Of a DNA stretch of 43,818 nt, positions 15,825-24,424 are shown one piece after another. Under the pieces are notes generated by a model that did no database searches, was not told where the DNA came from, and saw nothing but the letters and a program-made list of their open reading frames with translations. This stretch comes from Solobacterium sp. (lineage in GTDB: Bacteria; Bacillota_I; Bacilli_A; Erysipelotrichales; Erysipelotrichaceae): NCBI GenBank assembly GCA_017433125.1, contig JAFRHT010000135.1, positions 1-43,818 of the forward strand. The letters are read 5' to 3'. Position 1 is the stretch's first letter; each line of letters opens with the position of its first letter. The position numbers and the translations under genes were made by a program.

Positions 15825-16712
15825 ATGCGTCTGACACAGCTGCAGTATTTTATCCGCGTAGCAGAACTCGGAAGCATCAATGCGGCTTCCCGGGACCTGC
15901 ACGTAACCCAGCCGGCCATATCCACGGCCATCCGGAGTCTCGAGGAAGAGCTCGGGGTACATCTTTTCAGCCGTTCCCACCAGCGGATGGAACTGACGGA
16001 TGCAGGTATCCTGTTTTACAGCCGGGTCCGCGAGGCACTGCGGATTCTGGATGATGCCCAGGACGAACTGCAGGGTTATGCCGCCGGGCAGGAGACGATC
16101 CGCTTCGGCATACCGCCCATGATCGGGCTCATGTATGTTCCTGCCATCGTCAGGAAATTCTATCTTAAACATCCGGAGATCCGGGTGAAACTGACCGAAG
16201 CCAATACCAGGGAGCTGAGCCAGATGCTCAACAGCCGGGAACTGGACTTCGCGCTGATGATCGGCCAGAGTCCGTACAGCACCGGGTTTGAGCGGCGCAT
16301 CCTGCTGGAAACCAGTTACAGCTTCTACGTCGGCCCGGACAACCCGCTGAGCAGTGCCGACATGGTTACCCTCGATGAGTTGGCGGAAGTCCCGCTGATT
16401 CTGTTTGATACCGGCCTGTATCTGAACCGCTATATTTCGCAGGCGTTTGAACAGCGGACGAAACGGCCGACCGTAGCTTTTGCGAGCAGCCAGATCAATT
16501 CGGTGAAGAAGTATGTACAGCAGTCCTCCGGGGGGACATTCCTGATCCGGGAATGCGTGCATCCGGAGGATGAACTGACAGAAGTGGCAACCGAGATCAC
16601 ACCGGAAATATCGATTATTGCGGCATGGCTGAAAGGCACATCTCTCAGTTCATCGGCAAGAACACTGCTGCACTTTCTGCAGAAACAGTATTCTGAAAGC
16701 ACTTCCAATTAA
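15825..16712 (+). CDS. LysR-family transcriptional regulator
   Basis: 295 residues with the standard LysR layout: winged helix at 1-60 (RLTQLQYFIRVAELGSINAASRDLHVTQPAISTAIRSLEEELG), linker helix to about 90, and a periplasmic-binding-like ligand domain to the end. Divergent from malic enzyme and convergent with the YfcC-M20 operon; any of these may be a target. GAGAGGA precedes ATG 15825. The A/T-rich 84-base intergenic region should hold its operator; no single T-N11-A site stands out. A 16-bp perfect terminator stem follows. Confidence 0.94.
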   Translation: MRLTQLQYFIRVAELGSINAASRDLHVTQPAISTAIRSLEEELGVHLFSRSHQRMELTDAGILFYSRVREALRILDDAQDELQGYAAGQETIRFGIPPMIGLMYVPAIVRKFYLKHPEIRVKLTEANTRELSQMLNSRELDFALMIGQSPYSTGFERRILLETSYSFYVGPDNPLSSADMVTLDELAEVPLILFDTGLYLNRYISQAFEQRTKRPTVAFASSQINSVKKYVQQSSGGTFLIRECVHPEDELTEVATEITPEISIIAAWLKGTSLSSSARTLLHFLQKQYSESTSN

Positions 16713-16787
16713 ACTATACTGTAAGCGCAGTCATTCGTGAACAGAGATTAAAACAATGTTTCTTATTAGATATAAATAATAATTAAC

Positions 16788-16822
16788 GAAAAGAAAATGC
16801 TGTAAAACAGCATTTTCTTTTC
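16788..16822. terminator. Bidirectional terminator between lysR and yfcC
   Basis: GAAAAGAAAATGCTGT at 16788-16803 is perfectly inverted at 16807-16822, loop of three bases. The A run on one side and T run on the other let it serve both strands. Confidence 0.93.
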
Positions 16823-16836
16823 GCATAATCTGTTGC

Positions 16837-18219
16837 TTAGCCGACGTAACCGATGGAAGCAAGGAAGGCAACCATGGCGCAGGAAATCACGGAGAGGATT
16901 CCCATCAGCGGGGCAGCGTACTTGAACCACTGGTCATAACTGACATCGGCAAGACCCAGAGCACCGACCAGCGGTCCGGACATCGGGGTCAGAGTGTTGG
17001 TGATGGAGTCACCATACTGGTAAGCAAGAGAGACAACCTGACGGGACAGACCCAGAACGTCGCCGATCGGGATCAGAACCGGGAACATAACCGCCATCTT
17101 GGATGTACGGGACGGAATGAACAGGTTGAAGATCAGAGTGAAGATGAACAGACCGGCACCTGCCATAGCCAGACCGGAACCGCCGATGATGTTGGCAGCG
17201 CCGTTGGCCAGTGTGTGCATGATCTTGCCCTGGGTCAGAACGAAGCCGATGACTCTGGCACAGCCCATGACCAGGGAGATGCCGCCCATCGAGCAGGCAC
17301 CCTTGAAGAATTCCTTGGAGCAGGCATTCATGCTCTTGCCGTAGATGGCGAAGGAGACGAATGCGAGAACGATCTGGCAGGCAACCAGGTAGCTCTGATC
17401 CCAGCCGATATGGTTGGCAGCCCAGGCATAGAATGCGTAGATACCGAACATGATGGCAACAACCAGGATACCCTTGAGCGGGAACGGAGCTTCCTTGATT
17501 TCTTCCATGTCCTCATCAGCGTGCAGAATCTCACCGCAGTAGCTCTTGGACGGATCCTTTGTGATCTTGATGGCATAACGTCTGCACCACCATGTGTTCA
17601 GACCGACGAAGATCAGGAACATGATGATACGGATACCCATACCTGTCATCGGTTCAACTTCAGCCATCAGCTGCATGGTGATCATACCGGTGAAGGTAGC
17701 ACCCATACCCATCAGGTAGCCGAGGTAGAACATGCCCATGGCACAGATTCTGTCCAGGTTCAGACGCTTGCAGATAACCAGACCGACAGTAACGAAGGCG
17801 ATCATGGAGTCAGTACCGGCGAAGGCACCCAGCAGGCCCATCAGCGCTGTAATGGCCGGAACCAGAACAGTTGTGGACTTGTCCTGCAGCTTGTAGACGC
17901 CGAAGTTCAGAATGTCGTCAAATGCGCCGGAGGCAACGATGCAGCCGATGGAACCACCGCCGATGAGCATCAGCGAGATCATGGATGCAGCGTTTTCAAT
18001 ACCTCTCTTGACCCAGAGCAGGGCCTGGAGCGGGCTGACCGGAACACGTTCAACAGCGTGATATGTACCGGCGATGGCGTTGCCGCTGGCATCGAGATCG
18101 AACTCGCCTGCCGGAGCGACGTAGGTCAGCAGACATGCAAATAATGCGATGCCGGCGATGATGAGAAGAATATGAGGAACCTCAAACTTCTTCTTCGGCT
18201 TGGCAGCCTGTGCAGTCAT
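16837..18219 (-). CDS. YfcC-type membrane carrier (C4-dicarboxylate/basic amino acid carrier superfamily)
   Basis: 460 residues with about 11-12 hydrophobic helices. The N-terminal VPHILLIIAGIALFACLLTYVAPAGEFD, the two inverted halves, and the FNLFIPSRTSKMAVMFPVLIPIGDVLGLSRQ and GDSITNTLTPMSGPLVGAL motifs are those of the YfcC family, which is close to DcuC and ArcD-like exchangers. Substrate is not known for most members. It follows an M20 peptidase by 27 bases on the same strand, suggesting the carrier imports an acylated amino acid or small peptide and the peptidase hydrolyses it, or that it exports the product. Ribosome-binding site AAAGGGGG. Confidence 0.9.
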   Translation of the reverse strand: MTAQAAKPKKKFEVPHILLIIAGIALFACLLTYVAPAGEFDLDASGNAIAGTYHAVERVPVSPLQALLWVKRGIENAASMISLMLIGGGSIGCIVASGAFDDILNFGVYKLQDKSTTVLVPAITALMGLLGAFAGTDSMIAFVTVGLVICKRLNLDRICAMGMFYLGYLMGMGATFTGMITMQLMAEVEPMTGMGIRIIMFLIFVGLNTWWCRRYAIKITKDPSKSYCGEILHADEDMEEIKEAPFPLKGILVVAIMFGIYAFYAWAANHIGWDQSYLVACQIVLAFVSFAIYGKSMNACSKEFFKGACSMGGISLVMGCARVIGFVLTQGKIMHTLANGAANIIGGSGLAMAGAGLFIFTLIFNLFIPSRTSKMAVMFPVLIPIGDVLGLSRQVVSLAYQYGDSITNTLTPMSGPLVGALGLADVSYDQWFKYAAPLMGILSVISCAMVAFLASIGYVG

Positions 18220-18246
18220 AACAATTTACCCCCTTTAACCAAATTG

Positions 18247-19425
18247 TTATTTCATTGTGCCGAGAACGACACAGAACAGTTCTGTCTTTTCCTTGACAGA
18301 GGACAGACGCATATGCTCGTCATAGCTGTGGATCTTGTACATGTACGGGCCCAGGGCATCAACAGACGGGACACCCTTGTAGGAGAACCAGCTGACGTCT
18401 CCGCCGCCGCCGGTCTGCTGTTCAACCAGGTCATAACCCAGCAGCTTGCCGGCTTCCCAGACCGTCTTGTAGAGACCGATGTTCTTTTCATTCCGTTCCA
18501 TCGGAACGCCGATCCGGTCGATGGTGACAGTCTTTTCACAGCCGTCGATGTAGATATCCTTTTCAACTCTGGCAACGATTTCCTTGACGGTGTCAATGTC
18601 AGCCTGGTTGGCAACCCGGACACCGACAGCAGCGGAAGCCTTGTCAGCGACAACACCTGTGCCGTCTTCGCCGCCGTACAGCTTGGCAACGTTGAACTGG
18701 ATACCGCGCTCATTGATGTTGGACTCATACAGCTTCATGATCGTGTAGGCCAGTTCGACAGTAGCGCTTCTGCCTTCCAGATAGTTGATACCGGAGTGCG
18801 CTTTCTTGCCCTTGACGTTGATGGTGATGCCGCAGGCACCCTTACGGGCTGTCAGGACACCATTTTCCAGACGGGACGGTTCAAAGACATACGCAGCGTC
18901 CAGACCCGGGATTTCCATGTCGAAGACCTGGTGGCCGGTCGGGGAACCGATTTCTTCATCGCAGTTGAAGATGAAGACGATTTCCTTGTTCGGCAGCATC
19001 CCGGCTTCCTGCATGGCGCGGACAGCATAGATGGCAACCAGAACACCGCCCTTGCAGTCTACGATGCCAAGGCCGTAAGCCTTGTCATTCTCATAGTCCA
19101 GACGGAACGGATACTTTTCTGTGTCACCGGGGTGGAAGACAGTATCCAGATGGGCATTCAGAACGATCTTGCCATCCGGATTTTCCGGCTTCAGGCGGGC
19201 AACGATGTTGATGCCGTAGCCTTCAAAGTAGTGATGCTGAATGTCAATTCCCTTGATTTCCTTCAGCAGGCCGTCAACGATCTCAACGATCTTGGCATTG
19301 CCTTCTTCATCACGGGAGCCGCAGTCGATCGAGCAGAATTTCTTCAGCACTTCGAACTGTTCTGCTTCGTACTTCGCAGCACCTTCAGCAGCGGCTTTCA
19401 GGATTTCTTCAGTAGTAAAAGTCAT
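18247..19425 (-). CDS. M20-family metallopeptidase (ArgE/DapE/CPG2-like)
   Basis: 392 residues. Di-zinc amidohydrolase: AHLDTV with His92 and catalytic Asp94, bridging Asp123 in GIVDCKGG, catalytic base Glu157 and ligand Glu158 in NCDEEIGS, ligand Glu182, and a late His in KIHSYDEHM. The middle insert (from about 200) is the dimerisation domain with GKKAHSGINYLEGRSA. This resembles glutamate carboxypeptidase/M20A-type enzymes that cleave N-acyl amino acids or dipeptides. First gene of an operon with the YfcC carrier; GAAAGGGGA precedes the ATG. Two A/T-rich direct repeats lie upstream. Exact substrate unknown. Confidence 0.93.
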   Translation of the reverse strand: MTFTTEEILKAAAEGAAKYEAEQFEVLKKFCSIDCGSRDEEGNAKIVEIVDGLLKEIKGIDIQHHYFEGYGINIVARLKPENPDGKIVLNAHLDTVFHPGDTEKYPFRLDYENDKAYGLGIVDCKGGVLVAIYAVRAMQEAGMLPNKEIVFIFNCDEEIGSPTGHQVFDMEIPGLDAAYVFEPSRLENGVLTARKGACGITINVKGKKAHSGINYLEGRSATVELAYTIMKLYESNINERGIQFNVAKLYGGEDGTGVVADKASAAVGVRVANQADIDTVKEIVARVEKDIYIDGCEKTVTIDRIGVPMERNEKNIGLYKTVWEAGKLLGYDLVEQQTGGGGDVSWFSYKGVPSVDALGPYMYKIHSYDEHMRLSSVKEKTELFCVVLGTMK

Positions 19426-19478
19426 GCTTTTCCCCTTTCTGGCTGTACCGCTCCTGAAAGCGATATCAACCCATGTAT

Positions 19479-19509
19479 ATTAAATATATATGCATAATTA
19501 TTAAATATA
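19479..19509. promoter_or_regulatory. Direct repeats upstream of the M20-yfcC operon
   Basis: ATTAAATATA occurs at 19479-19488 and 19500-19509, exactly 21 bases apart, so on the same face of the helix. The segment TGCATAATTATTAA between and over the second copy is close to an arginine-box half (one mismatch to TGNATWWWWATNCA), but the first half fits poorly. The region is also simply A/T-rich promoter DNA. Confidence 0.35.
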
Positions 19510-19626
19510 GAATTAAAAGAAATTATACGCTATAAATGTTTCTTAACACCTGCAGTTAAAAAGCGTTTTATCCGTACCCGTTACATAGTGATTGAGACAG
19601 GGCAGGCAATCTGCTAAAATACCAAA

Positions 19627-19646
19627 TAGTTAGAAACCTCTAACTA
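19627..19646. promoter_or_regulatory. Palindromic operator-like site before the unknown membrane protein
   Basis: TAGTTAGA and TCTAACTA are perfect inverted arms with the spacer AACC, directly after a -10-like TAAAAT at 19615-19620. Such a site just past the start of transcription would suit a repressor of MarR or TetR type. It lies 110 bases before the gene. Confidence 0.5.
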
Positions 19647-19757
19647 ATTGGCTCGTGAAATACTGTTATGCGGTTTGGTGAAACTGAGGTGCTGCCGGCT
19701 GTGAACAGACGTGTGTTGCTGCAGTGTCCGGAAGTGCTGTAAAAAGGAGGATGCGGT

Positions 19758-20243
19758 ATGGCTGCTGTATTGATTGAAGGTGTTGTCCTTTGTTTTATTC
19801 TTCTGCTGGTCTGCGTCGTCAACATCCGAAATGGCCCGGTCGGCGGGGTTCATTACTATGAGGCACCGGTAAAGGAACGGGCTGCCGCACTGGGCCTGAT
19901 TACCGAAGAACAGATCCGAAGAAACCGGAGAATATCGGGAACAGTTCTGGCGGCCGGCCTGGTTATCCTTGCGCCCTGGATGGTTTTTGCAGTTAACGGG
20001 GCGCGTTCTTTCCGGGAAGGTTTTATCCAGCTGACAGTGATGTTTCTGGAGTGCGGGATCTTTGACCGGGTTTTCATTGACTGGTACTGGGTCGGTCATA
20101 CAAAGGCCTGGATCATTCCCGGAACCGAGGACCTGATGCCGTATATCAGCAGACGGTCATGGATCAGGAAGATTGTACTGACAGTGATCCTGTATCCGGT
20201 GCTGGCAGCGCTTCTGTCATGGCTCTGCACAAAGACGATGTAA
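19758..20243 (+). CDS. Unknown integral membrane protein
   Basis: 161 residues, no family recognised. Four probable membrane helices: about 3-22 (VLIEGVVLCFILLLVCVV), 60-80 (GTVLAAGLVILAPWMVFAV), 86-106, and 138-156 (IVLTVILYPVLAALLSWL). A soluble segment with YYEAPVKERAAALGLITEEQIRRNRR lies between the first two. Between helices 3 and 4 the stretch DWYWVGHTKAWIIPGTEDLMPYI is unusual and may be conserved. AAAAAGGAGG gives a strong ribosome-binding site. It stands alone behind a palindromic operator, so it is likely controlled by a dedicated repressor encoded elsewhere. No function is proposed. Confidence 0.72.
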   Translation: MAAVLIEGVVLCFILLLVCVVNIRNGPVGGVHYYEAPVKERAAALGLITEEQIRRNRRISGTVLAAGLVILAPWMVFAVNGARSFREGFIQLTVMFLECGIFDRVFIDWYWVGHTKAWIIPGTEDLMPYISRRSWIRKIVLTVILYPVLAALLSWLCTKTM

Positions 20244-20283
20244 ACGAAGGCTTTATGTTTTTGAGAAAAAATTAAAAAACCAC

Positions 20284-20313
20284 TTGTCATAACACAACAA
20301 AAAGGACTAAAAT
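20284..20313 (+). promoter_or_regulatory. Candidate promoter of pyrG
   Basis: TTGTCA at 20284-20289, 18-base spacer, TAAAAT at 20308-20313. A second -10-like TATAAA is at 20329-20334. Both lie upstream of the terminator in the leader; no promoter is seen between that terminator and the pyrG ATG. Confidence 0.45.
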
Positions 20314-20349
20314 TAATACTGTATTTTTTATAAATACGGAAAGAAATAC

Positions 20350-20405
20350 AAGAGGCGATAAAAAAAACGGCGCCCGGCGCCGGATGGTTTATCAGCCTCT
20401 TTTTT
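20350..20405 (+). terminator. Terminator in the pyrG leader, candidate attenuator
   Basis: AAGAGGC-GATAAA (20350-20362) pairs with TTTATC-A-GCCTCT (20388-20400), enclosing a second hairpin CGGCG/CGCCG (20368-20372 with 20378-20382), and ends in a T run. It finishes only 23 bases before the pyrG ATG. GCCTC at 20395-20399 can alternatively pair with GAGGC at 20410-20414 next to the ribosome-binding site. Confidence 0.8.
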
Positions 20406-20428
20406 CGTGGAGGCAGGGAGGAGAAAGC

Positions 20429-22036
20429 ATGAAATTCATCTTTATTACCGGCGGAGTTGTCTCCGGACTTGGCAAGGGGATCACGGCCGCATCACTGGGC
20501 AGACTGCTGAAACAGCGCGGCCTGAAGGTCATTTCACAGAAACTGGACCCGTACATCAATGTCGATCCCGGCACGATGTCCCCGTACCAGCACGGCGAGG
20601 TGTTCGTGACGGAAGACGGCGCGGAAACCGATCTGGACCTGGGGCATTATGAGCGGTTTATTGATGAAGATCTGAACCGGTTCAGCAACCTTACCACCGG
20701 CAAGGTGTACTGGAATGTCCTGCATAAGGAAAGACGGGGCGAATACCTTGGGGAAACCGTGCAGATCATTCCGCATATCACAGATGAAATCAAGCGGTTT
20801 ATCTATTCGGTCGGTGATCATGCCGAAGCGGATGTGGTCGTGACCGAGATCGGCGGCACCGTCGGTGACATTGAGTCGCAGCCGTTTATCGAAGCGATCC
20901 GGCAGGTAGGCCGGGAACAGGGAAAAGAGAACACGGTATATATTCATGTATCACTGGTTCCGTTTATTTCCGGCAGTAACGAATACAAAACCAAGCCGAC
21001 CCAGCACTCGGTCAGGGAACTGCAGGGCTGCGGCATTGCGCCGGATATCATCATTGCCCGCTGCGACGGGCATATGCCGGAAGATGTGAAGCAGAAGATC
21101 TCACACTTCTGCAATGTGCAGGAAGACTGTGTGATTGAAAACACGACTGTGGAGTCACTGTACGATGCCCCGGTCATGCTGGAAAAACAGAATTTCTCCG
21201 GGATTGTCTGCCGGCTGCTGCATCTGGATGTGCCGGCAATTGACATGTCGGAATGGGATGACATGCTCGGGCGGATTCATAACCGGAGCCGGTATGTGAC
21301 CATTGCCCTGGTCGGAAAATACGTCCGCCTGCATGATGCCTATCTGTCCGTCAAGGAATCCCTGCACCATGGCGGATACGAGAATGATGCCCATGTCCGC
21401 ATCCGCTGGATTGAGTCCGAGGATGTCACACCCGAAACAGCAGATGAACTGTTTAAGGATGTGCAGGGAATTGTCGTGCCGGGCGGCTTTGGCGGCCGGG
21501 GCATCGAAGGCAAGATCGAAACGGCAAAATACGCGCGGACCCACAATATTCCGTATCTGGGCCTGTGCCTGGGCATGCAGATTGCGGCCATAGAGTTTGC
21601 CCGCAATGTCCTGGGCTATACAGATGCCAATTCGCATGAATTTGATGAGACCAGCACCCACAAGATCATTCATTTCATGGCGGATCAGAGCGACGACATC
21701 GACAAGGGCGGCACGATGCGGCTGGGGGCTTACCCATGCGTCATTACAAAGGGCACATTGTTTGAGAAATGCTATGGAACTGATCATATTTCCGAGCGGC
21801 ACCGGCACCGGTACGAGTTTAACAACAGCTTCCGTCAGGAATGTGAGGAACACGGCCTGATCATTGCCGGCACATCGCCGGACGGACATCTGGTGGAAGC
21901 GGTGGAAAACAGAAACTGCCGGTTCTTCATCGGCGTGCAGTTCCATCCGGAATTCAAGAGCCGGCCGTACAAGGCCCACCCGCTGTTCCGGGAATTCATC
22001 AAGGCTTCCCTGGAAACTGGTGCCGCAGATGAGTAA
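20429..22036 (+). CDS. pyrG: CTP synthase
   Basis: Makes CTP from UTP, ATP and glutamine. 535 residues, full length, from ATG 20429 placed by GGGAGGAG. N-terminal amidoligase domain with the P-loop-like [19 protein letters not shown], the UTP/CTP region [14 protein letters not shown] and [24 protein letters not shown]-terminal class I glutamine amidotransferase with YLGLCLGMQ (nucleophile Cys) and QFHPEF. The terminator in the leader implies transcription control, in Firmicutes usually by CTP level. Eight bases overlap with guaA, tying CTP and GMP synthesis together. Confidence 0.98.
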   Translation: MKFIFITGGVVSGLGKGITAASLGRLLKQRGLKVISQKLDPYINVDPGTMSPYQHGEVFVTEDGAETDLDLGHYERFIDEDLNRFSNLTTGKVYWNVLHKERRGEYLGETVQIIPHITDEIKRFIYSVGDHAEADVVVTEIGGTVGDIESQPFIEAIRQVGREQGKENTVYIHVSLVPFISGSNEYKTKPTQHSVRELQGCGIAPDIIIARCDGHMPEDVKQKISHFCNVQEDCVIENTTVESLYDAPVMLEKQNFSGIVCRLLHLDVPAIDMSEWDDMLGRIHNRSRYVTIALVGKYVRLHDAYLSVKESLHHGGYENDAHVRIRWIESEDVTPETADELFKDVQGIVVPGGFGGRGIEGKIETAKYARTHNIPYLGLCLGMQIAAIEFARNVLGYTDANSHEFDETSTHKIIHFMADQSDDIDKGGTMRLGAYPCVITKGTLFEKCYGTDHISERHRHRYEFNNSFRQECEEHGLIIAGTSPDGHLVEAVENRNCRFFIGVQFHPEFKSRPYKAHPLFREFIKASLETGAADE

Positions 22037-23564
22037 CCGGATTATCGTGCTGGATTTCGGCAGTCAGTACAACGAACTGATTGCCCGGAGGATCCGGGAA
22101 TTCGGGGTATACAGTGAACTGCTGCCCGGAAACACCACCCTGGCGGAAATACAGGCTATGCCGGATGTCAAAGGGATTATCTTTTCGGGCGGCCCGAATT
22201 CGGTCTATGAACCGGGAGCCCCGCTGTGTGACCCGGCCCTCCTGGCGGCCGGGATCCCGGTGCTGGGAATCTGTTACGGCATGCAGATGGTGCACCATAT
22301 GCTGGGAGGTGAAGTAACCGGCAGTGACCGGAAGGAATACGGGCGGACAAAGATTCACATGGAAAAAAGCGCTCTGTCCGGAAACCTTCCGGCAGAACAG
22401 ACGGTGTGGATGAGCCACGGGGACCAGGTGACTAGACTGGCCCCCGGGTTCTCCGGCTTTGCGTACAGCAATACCTGTCCGTACGCCGGCAGTGTGGATG
22501 CGGAGCGCCGGATCTATACGCTGCAGTTTCATCCGGAGGTCCGGCACACGGAATATGGTCTGGATCTGCTCAGAAACTTTGTGTTTGAGATCTGTCATGC
22601 GGAAGCTGACTGGAGCATGTCTGATTTCATCACACAGCAGTGTGAAAAGATCCGGGCAGAGGTCGGCAGCGGCCGGGTGCTGCTGGGACTCTCCGGCGGG
22701 GTGGACAGCGCGGTGACGGCGGCCCTTCTGCACAAGGCGATCGGCGATCAGCTCATCTGCATGTTTATTGACCACGGCCTGCTCAGGAAGAACGAAGCAG
22801 AAACCGTGGTGGAAACGTTCAGCCGGCTGATCCCGGTGCAGCTGGTGCATGTCAAGGCGTCAGACCGTTTTCTGCAGGCCCTGCGCGGGGTGAAGGATCC
22901 GGAAGAAAAGCGGAAGATCATCGGCCGGGAATTCATCCGGACATTCCATGAAGAAACGCTGAAACTGCAGGCGGCCGAAAAGATTTCCTGGCTGGCCCAG
23001 GGCACGTTGTACACAGATGTCATTGAAAGCGGTACAAAGACAGCGGAGACCATCAAGTCCCATCACAATGTCGGCGGCCTGCCGGCAGATATGCCGTTTC
23101 AGCTGTTGGAACCCCTGAACCGGCTGTTCAAGGATGAAGTGCGGCAGCTGGGCAGGGAACTTGGCCTGCCTGATGAGATTGTCTGGCGGCAGCCGTTCCC
23201 CGGTCCGGGACTCGGCATCCGGGTGACCGGTGAAGTCACGGCAGAGAGGCTGCAGATGGCCCGGGAAGCAGACGCAATCCTGCGGGAAGAAATAAAAAAG
23301 GCCGGGTTAACGGATATCTGGCAGTACTTTGTATGTCTGACAGACACAAAAACGGTCGGGGTTATGGGCGATCAGAGAACGTATGAATATGCCGCGGCGG
23401 TCCGGGCGGTAACATCCATTGACGGCATGACAGCCGACTGGGCACGAATCCCGTATGATGTCCTGGACCGGATCTCCAACCGAATCGTCAACGAAGTGAC
23501 AGGGATCAACCGGGTGGTCTATGACATTACATCAAAGCCTCCGGGGACAATCGAGTGGGAATGA
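22029..23564 (+). CDS. guaA: GMP synthase (glutamine-hydrolysing)
   Basis: Converts XMP to GMP. 511 residues, normal length. Amidotransferase domain 1-190 with Cys82 in GICYG and His168/Glu170 in QFHPE; ATP pyrophosphatase P-loop SGGVDS at 222-227; C-terminal dimerisation domain ending in the invariant KPPGTIEWE. The ATG at 22029 overlaps the pyrG stop by eight bases in another frame, so translation is coupled. A long in-frame extension upstream inside pyrG is not coding for this product. A strong terminator follows. Confidence 0.98.
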   Translation: MSNRIIVLDFGSQYNELIARRIREFGVYSELLPGNTTLAEIQAMPDVKGIIFSGGPNSVYEPGAPLCDPALLAAGIPVLGICYGMQMVHHMLGGEVTGSDRKEYGRTKIHMEKSALSGNLPAEQTVWMSHGDQVTRLAPGFSGFAYSNTCPYAGSVDAERRIYTLQFHPEVRHTEYGLDLLRNFVFEICHAEADWSMSDFITQQCEKIRAEVGSGRVLLGLSGGVDSAVTAALLHKAIGDQLICMFIDHGLLRKNEAETVVETFSRLIPVQLVHVKASDRFLQALRGVKDPEEKRKIIGREFIRTFHEETLKLQAAEKISWLAQGTLYTDVIESGTKTAETIKSHHNVGGLPADMPFQLLEPLNRLFKDEVRQLGRELGLPDEIVWRQPFPGPGLGIRVTGEVTAERLQMAREADAILREEIKKAGLTDIWQYFVCLTDTKTVGVMGDQRTYEYAAAVRAVTSIDGMTADWARIPYDVLDRISNRIVNEVTGINRVVYDITSKPPGTIEWE

Positions 23565-23584
23565 TGATCCCCGGCTGACAAGTT

Positions 23585-23630
23585 CCCGCAAATCCTTTAT
23601 TTTCAAGGGTTTGCGGGTTTGTTTTGTTTT
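23585..23630 (+). terminator. Terminator after guaA
   Basis: CCCGCAAATCCTT (23585-23597) pairs with AAGGGTTTGCGGG (23605-23617) with one mismatch, loop TATTTTC-like, followed by TTTGTTTTGTTTT. Confidence 0.93.
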
Positions 23631-23807
23631 TGCAACACGTTTTCCCGAAAAAAGTGTTTTGCAACAGATGGAATAGTACCGCGAGGCTTTGATGAAGAGC
23701 CCGGTTTTGGGCGTGTACCTAAGAGTCAGCTTCCTTTTTTAGACAAGCTGGATCTTTTTGCTTTTTTCAAGTGATCCCGACAATGAAGCCTGTCGACTTA
23801 TAAAGCT
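23631..23807. other. Non-coding junction between guaA and the esterase cassette
   Basis: Contains a loose inverted repeat TTGCAACAC / GTGTTTTGCAA (about 23630-23667), a hairpin AGCCC-GGTTTT-GGGC near 23699 and T-rich stretches that may end the minus-strand TetR transcript. The short GTACCGCGAG resembles a T-box core but nothing else of a T-box is seen. Base composition turns A/T-rich here, marking the edge of the probably acquired cassette. Confidence 0.4.
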
Positions 23808-24320
23808 TTATGACGGCTTGGCAAGCTTAAAAAGCGTAAGCAGCTCTTTACCGCTTTCCTTCATACCTCTTTTTATCCATTCAAGCATCCAGCCATATAT
23901 GCCATAGGCCCAAAATGATTTCATGTATGCCTCAAGATTCTGCATTTCAGGTGTGATCTGAATGGTGCCTATGATGGTTTCCATCATGACGAAAGACATA
24001 CCGGCATTATAGAGCGTAGTGTAGAAATCCCTGTGATCCCGGTAGAAGTCAAACAAAGATGGAAACAAGGTCTCCGGTGCTGATTCAGGATTCGACTCAT
24101 ATAGCTTGCCCCATTCCTTGATGAGCCGGTCCGATTCTTCTTTCAGAATATCCTCTTTGCTCTGATAGTTCCGATAGAAAGAAACACGGCCGATGCCTGC
24201 CCTGCTTGTCAGTTCACTGATGGAAATATCCGAGAGAGGCTTTTCCTTTAAAAGAGAAAGAAGCGCTGCTGTGATCTGCTTTTTTACATATGTATTTTTC
24301 TGTTCGTTGTTCATATTCAT
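23808..24320 (-). CDS. TetR-family regulator of the esterase pair
   Basis: 170 residues starting at ATG 24320 (TTG 24332 and ATG 24314 are alternatives; GGGAGGGAGG precedes all of them). Residues 10-55 form the TetR helix-turn-helix (KPLSDISISELTSRAGIGRVSFYRNYQSKEDIL); the rest is the helical ligand and dimer domain. It is divergent from two membrane-anchored esterases, and the shared intergenic region carries a long inverted repeat (24357-24404) as its probable operator. Codon and base use are A/T-richer than the surrounding chromosome, as in the two esterases. Confidence 0.88.
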   Translation of the reverse strand: MNMNNEQKNTYVKKQITAALLSLLKEKPLSDISISELTSRAGIGRVSFYRNYQSKEDILKEESDRLIKEWGKLYESNPESAPETLFPSLFDFYRDHRDFYTTLYNAGMSFVMMETIIGTIQITPEMQNLEAYMKSFWAYGIYGWMLEWIKRGMKESGKELLTLFKLAKPS

Positions 24321-24356
24321 GCGATGAAACAAACCTCCCTCCCATGTATCATTTTT

Positions 24357-24404
24357 GCTGAAACACTTGTATCTTCGCCTCTTTTATGACACAAATGTTT
24401 CAGC
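24357..24404. promoter_or_regulatory. Inverted repeat operator between tetR and the esterases
   Basis: GCTGAAACACTTGT at 24357-24370 and ACAAATGTTTCAGC at 24391-24404 are inverted with 13 of 14 matches, 20 bases apart. TGAAACA/TGTTTCA arms are typical of TetR-family operators. The site lies between the two divergent start regions. Confidence 0.65.
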
Positions 24405-24424
24405 GGCTTGTCAAGGAGGTAATC

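Larger units (their letters stand above)
19426..19757. other. 332-base intergenic region between divergent units
   Basis: Holds the leader of the minus-strand peptidase gene, the direct repeats described separately, and toward the right an 8+4+8 palindrome TAGTTAGA-AACC-TCTAACTA at 19627-19646 next to TAAAAT (19615-19620). No gene of credible size was found in it. Confidence 0.6.

Noticed and set aside
17215-18144. Long plus-strand frame over the YfcC carrier.
   Set aside because: Composition (His, Asp, Gln-rich) is that of an antisense shadow; the minus strand encodes a clear membrane carrier.
18172-19497. Plus-strand 441-codon frame over the M20 peptidase.
   Set aside because: Antisense shadow of an intact peptidase with all metal ligands.
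21864-22028. Upstream extension of guaA within pyrG.
   Set aside because: The extension is in another frame of pyrG and lacks GMP synthase similarity; the canonical [13 protein letters not shown] start is at 22029.
23660-23690. GTACCGCGAG resembles the conserved core of a T-box leader.
   Set aside because: No stem I, specifier loop or matching antiterminator was visible, and the nearest downstream gene runs on the opposite strand.
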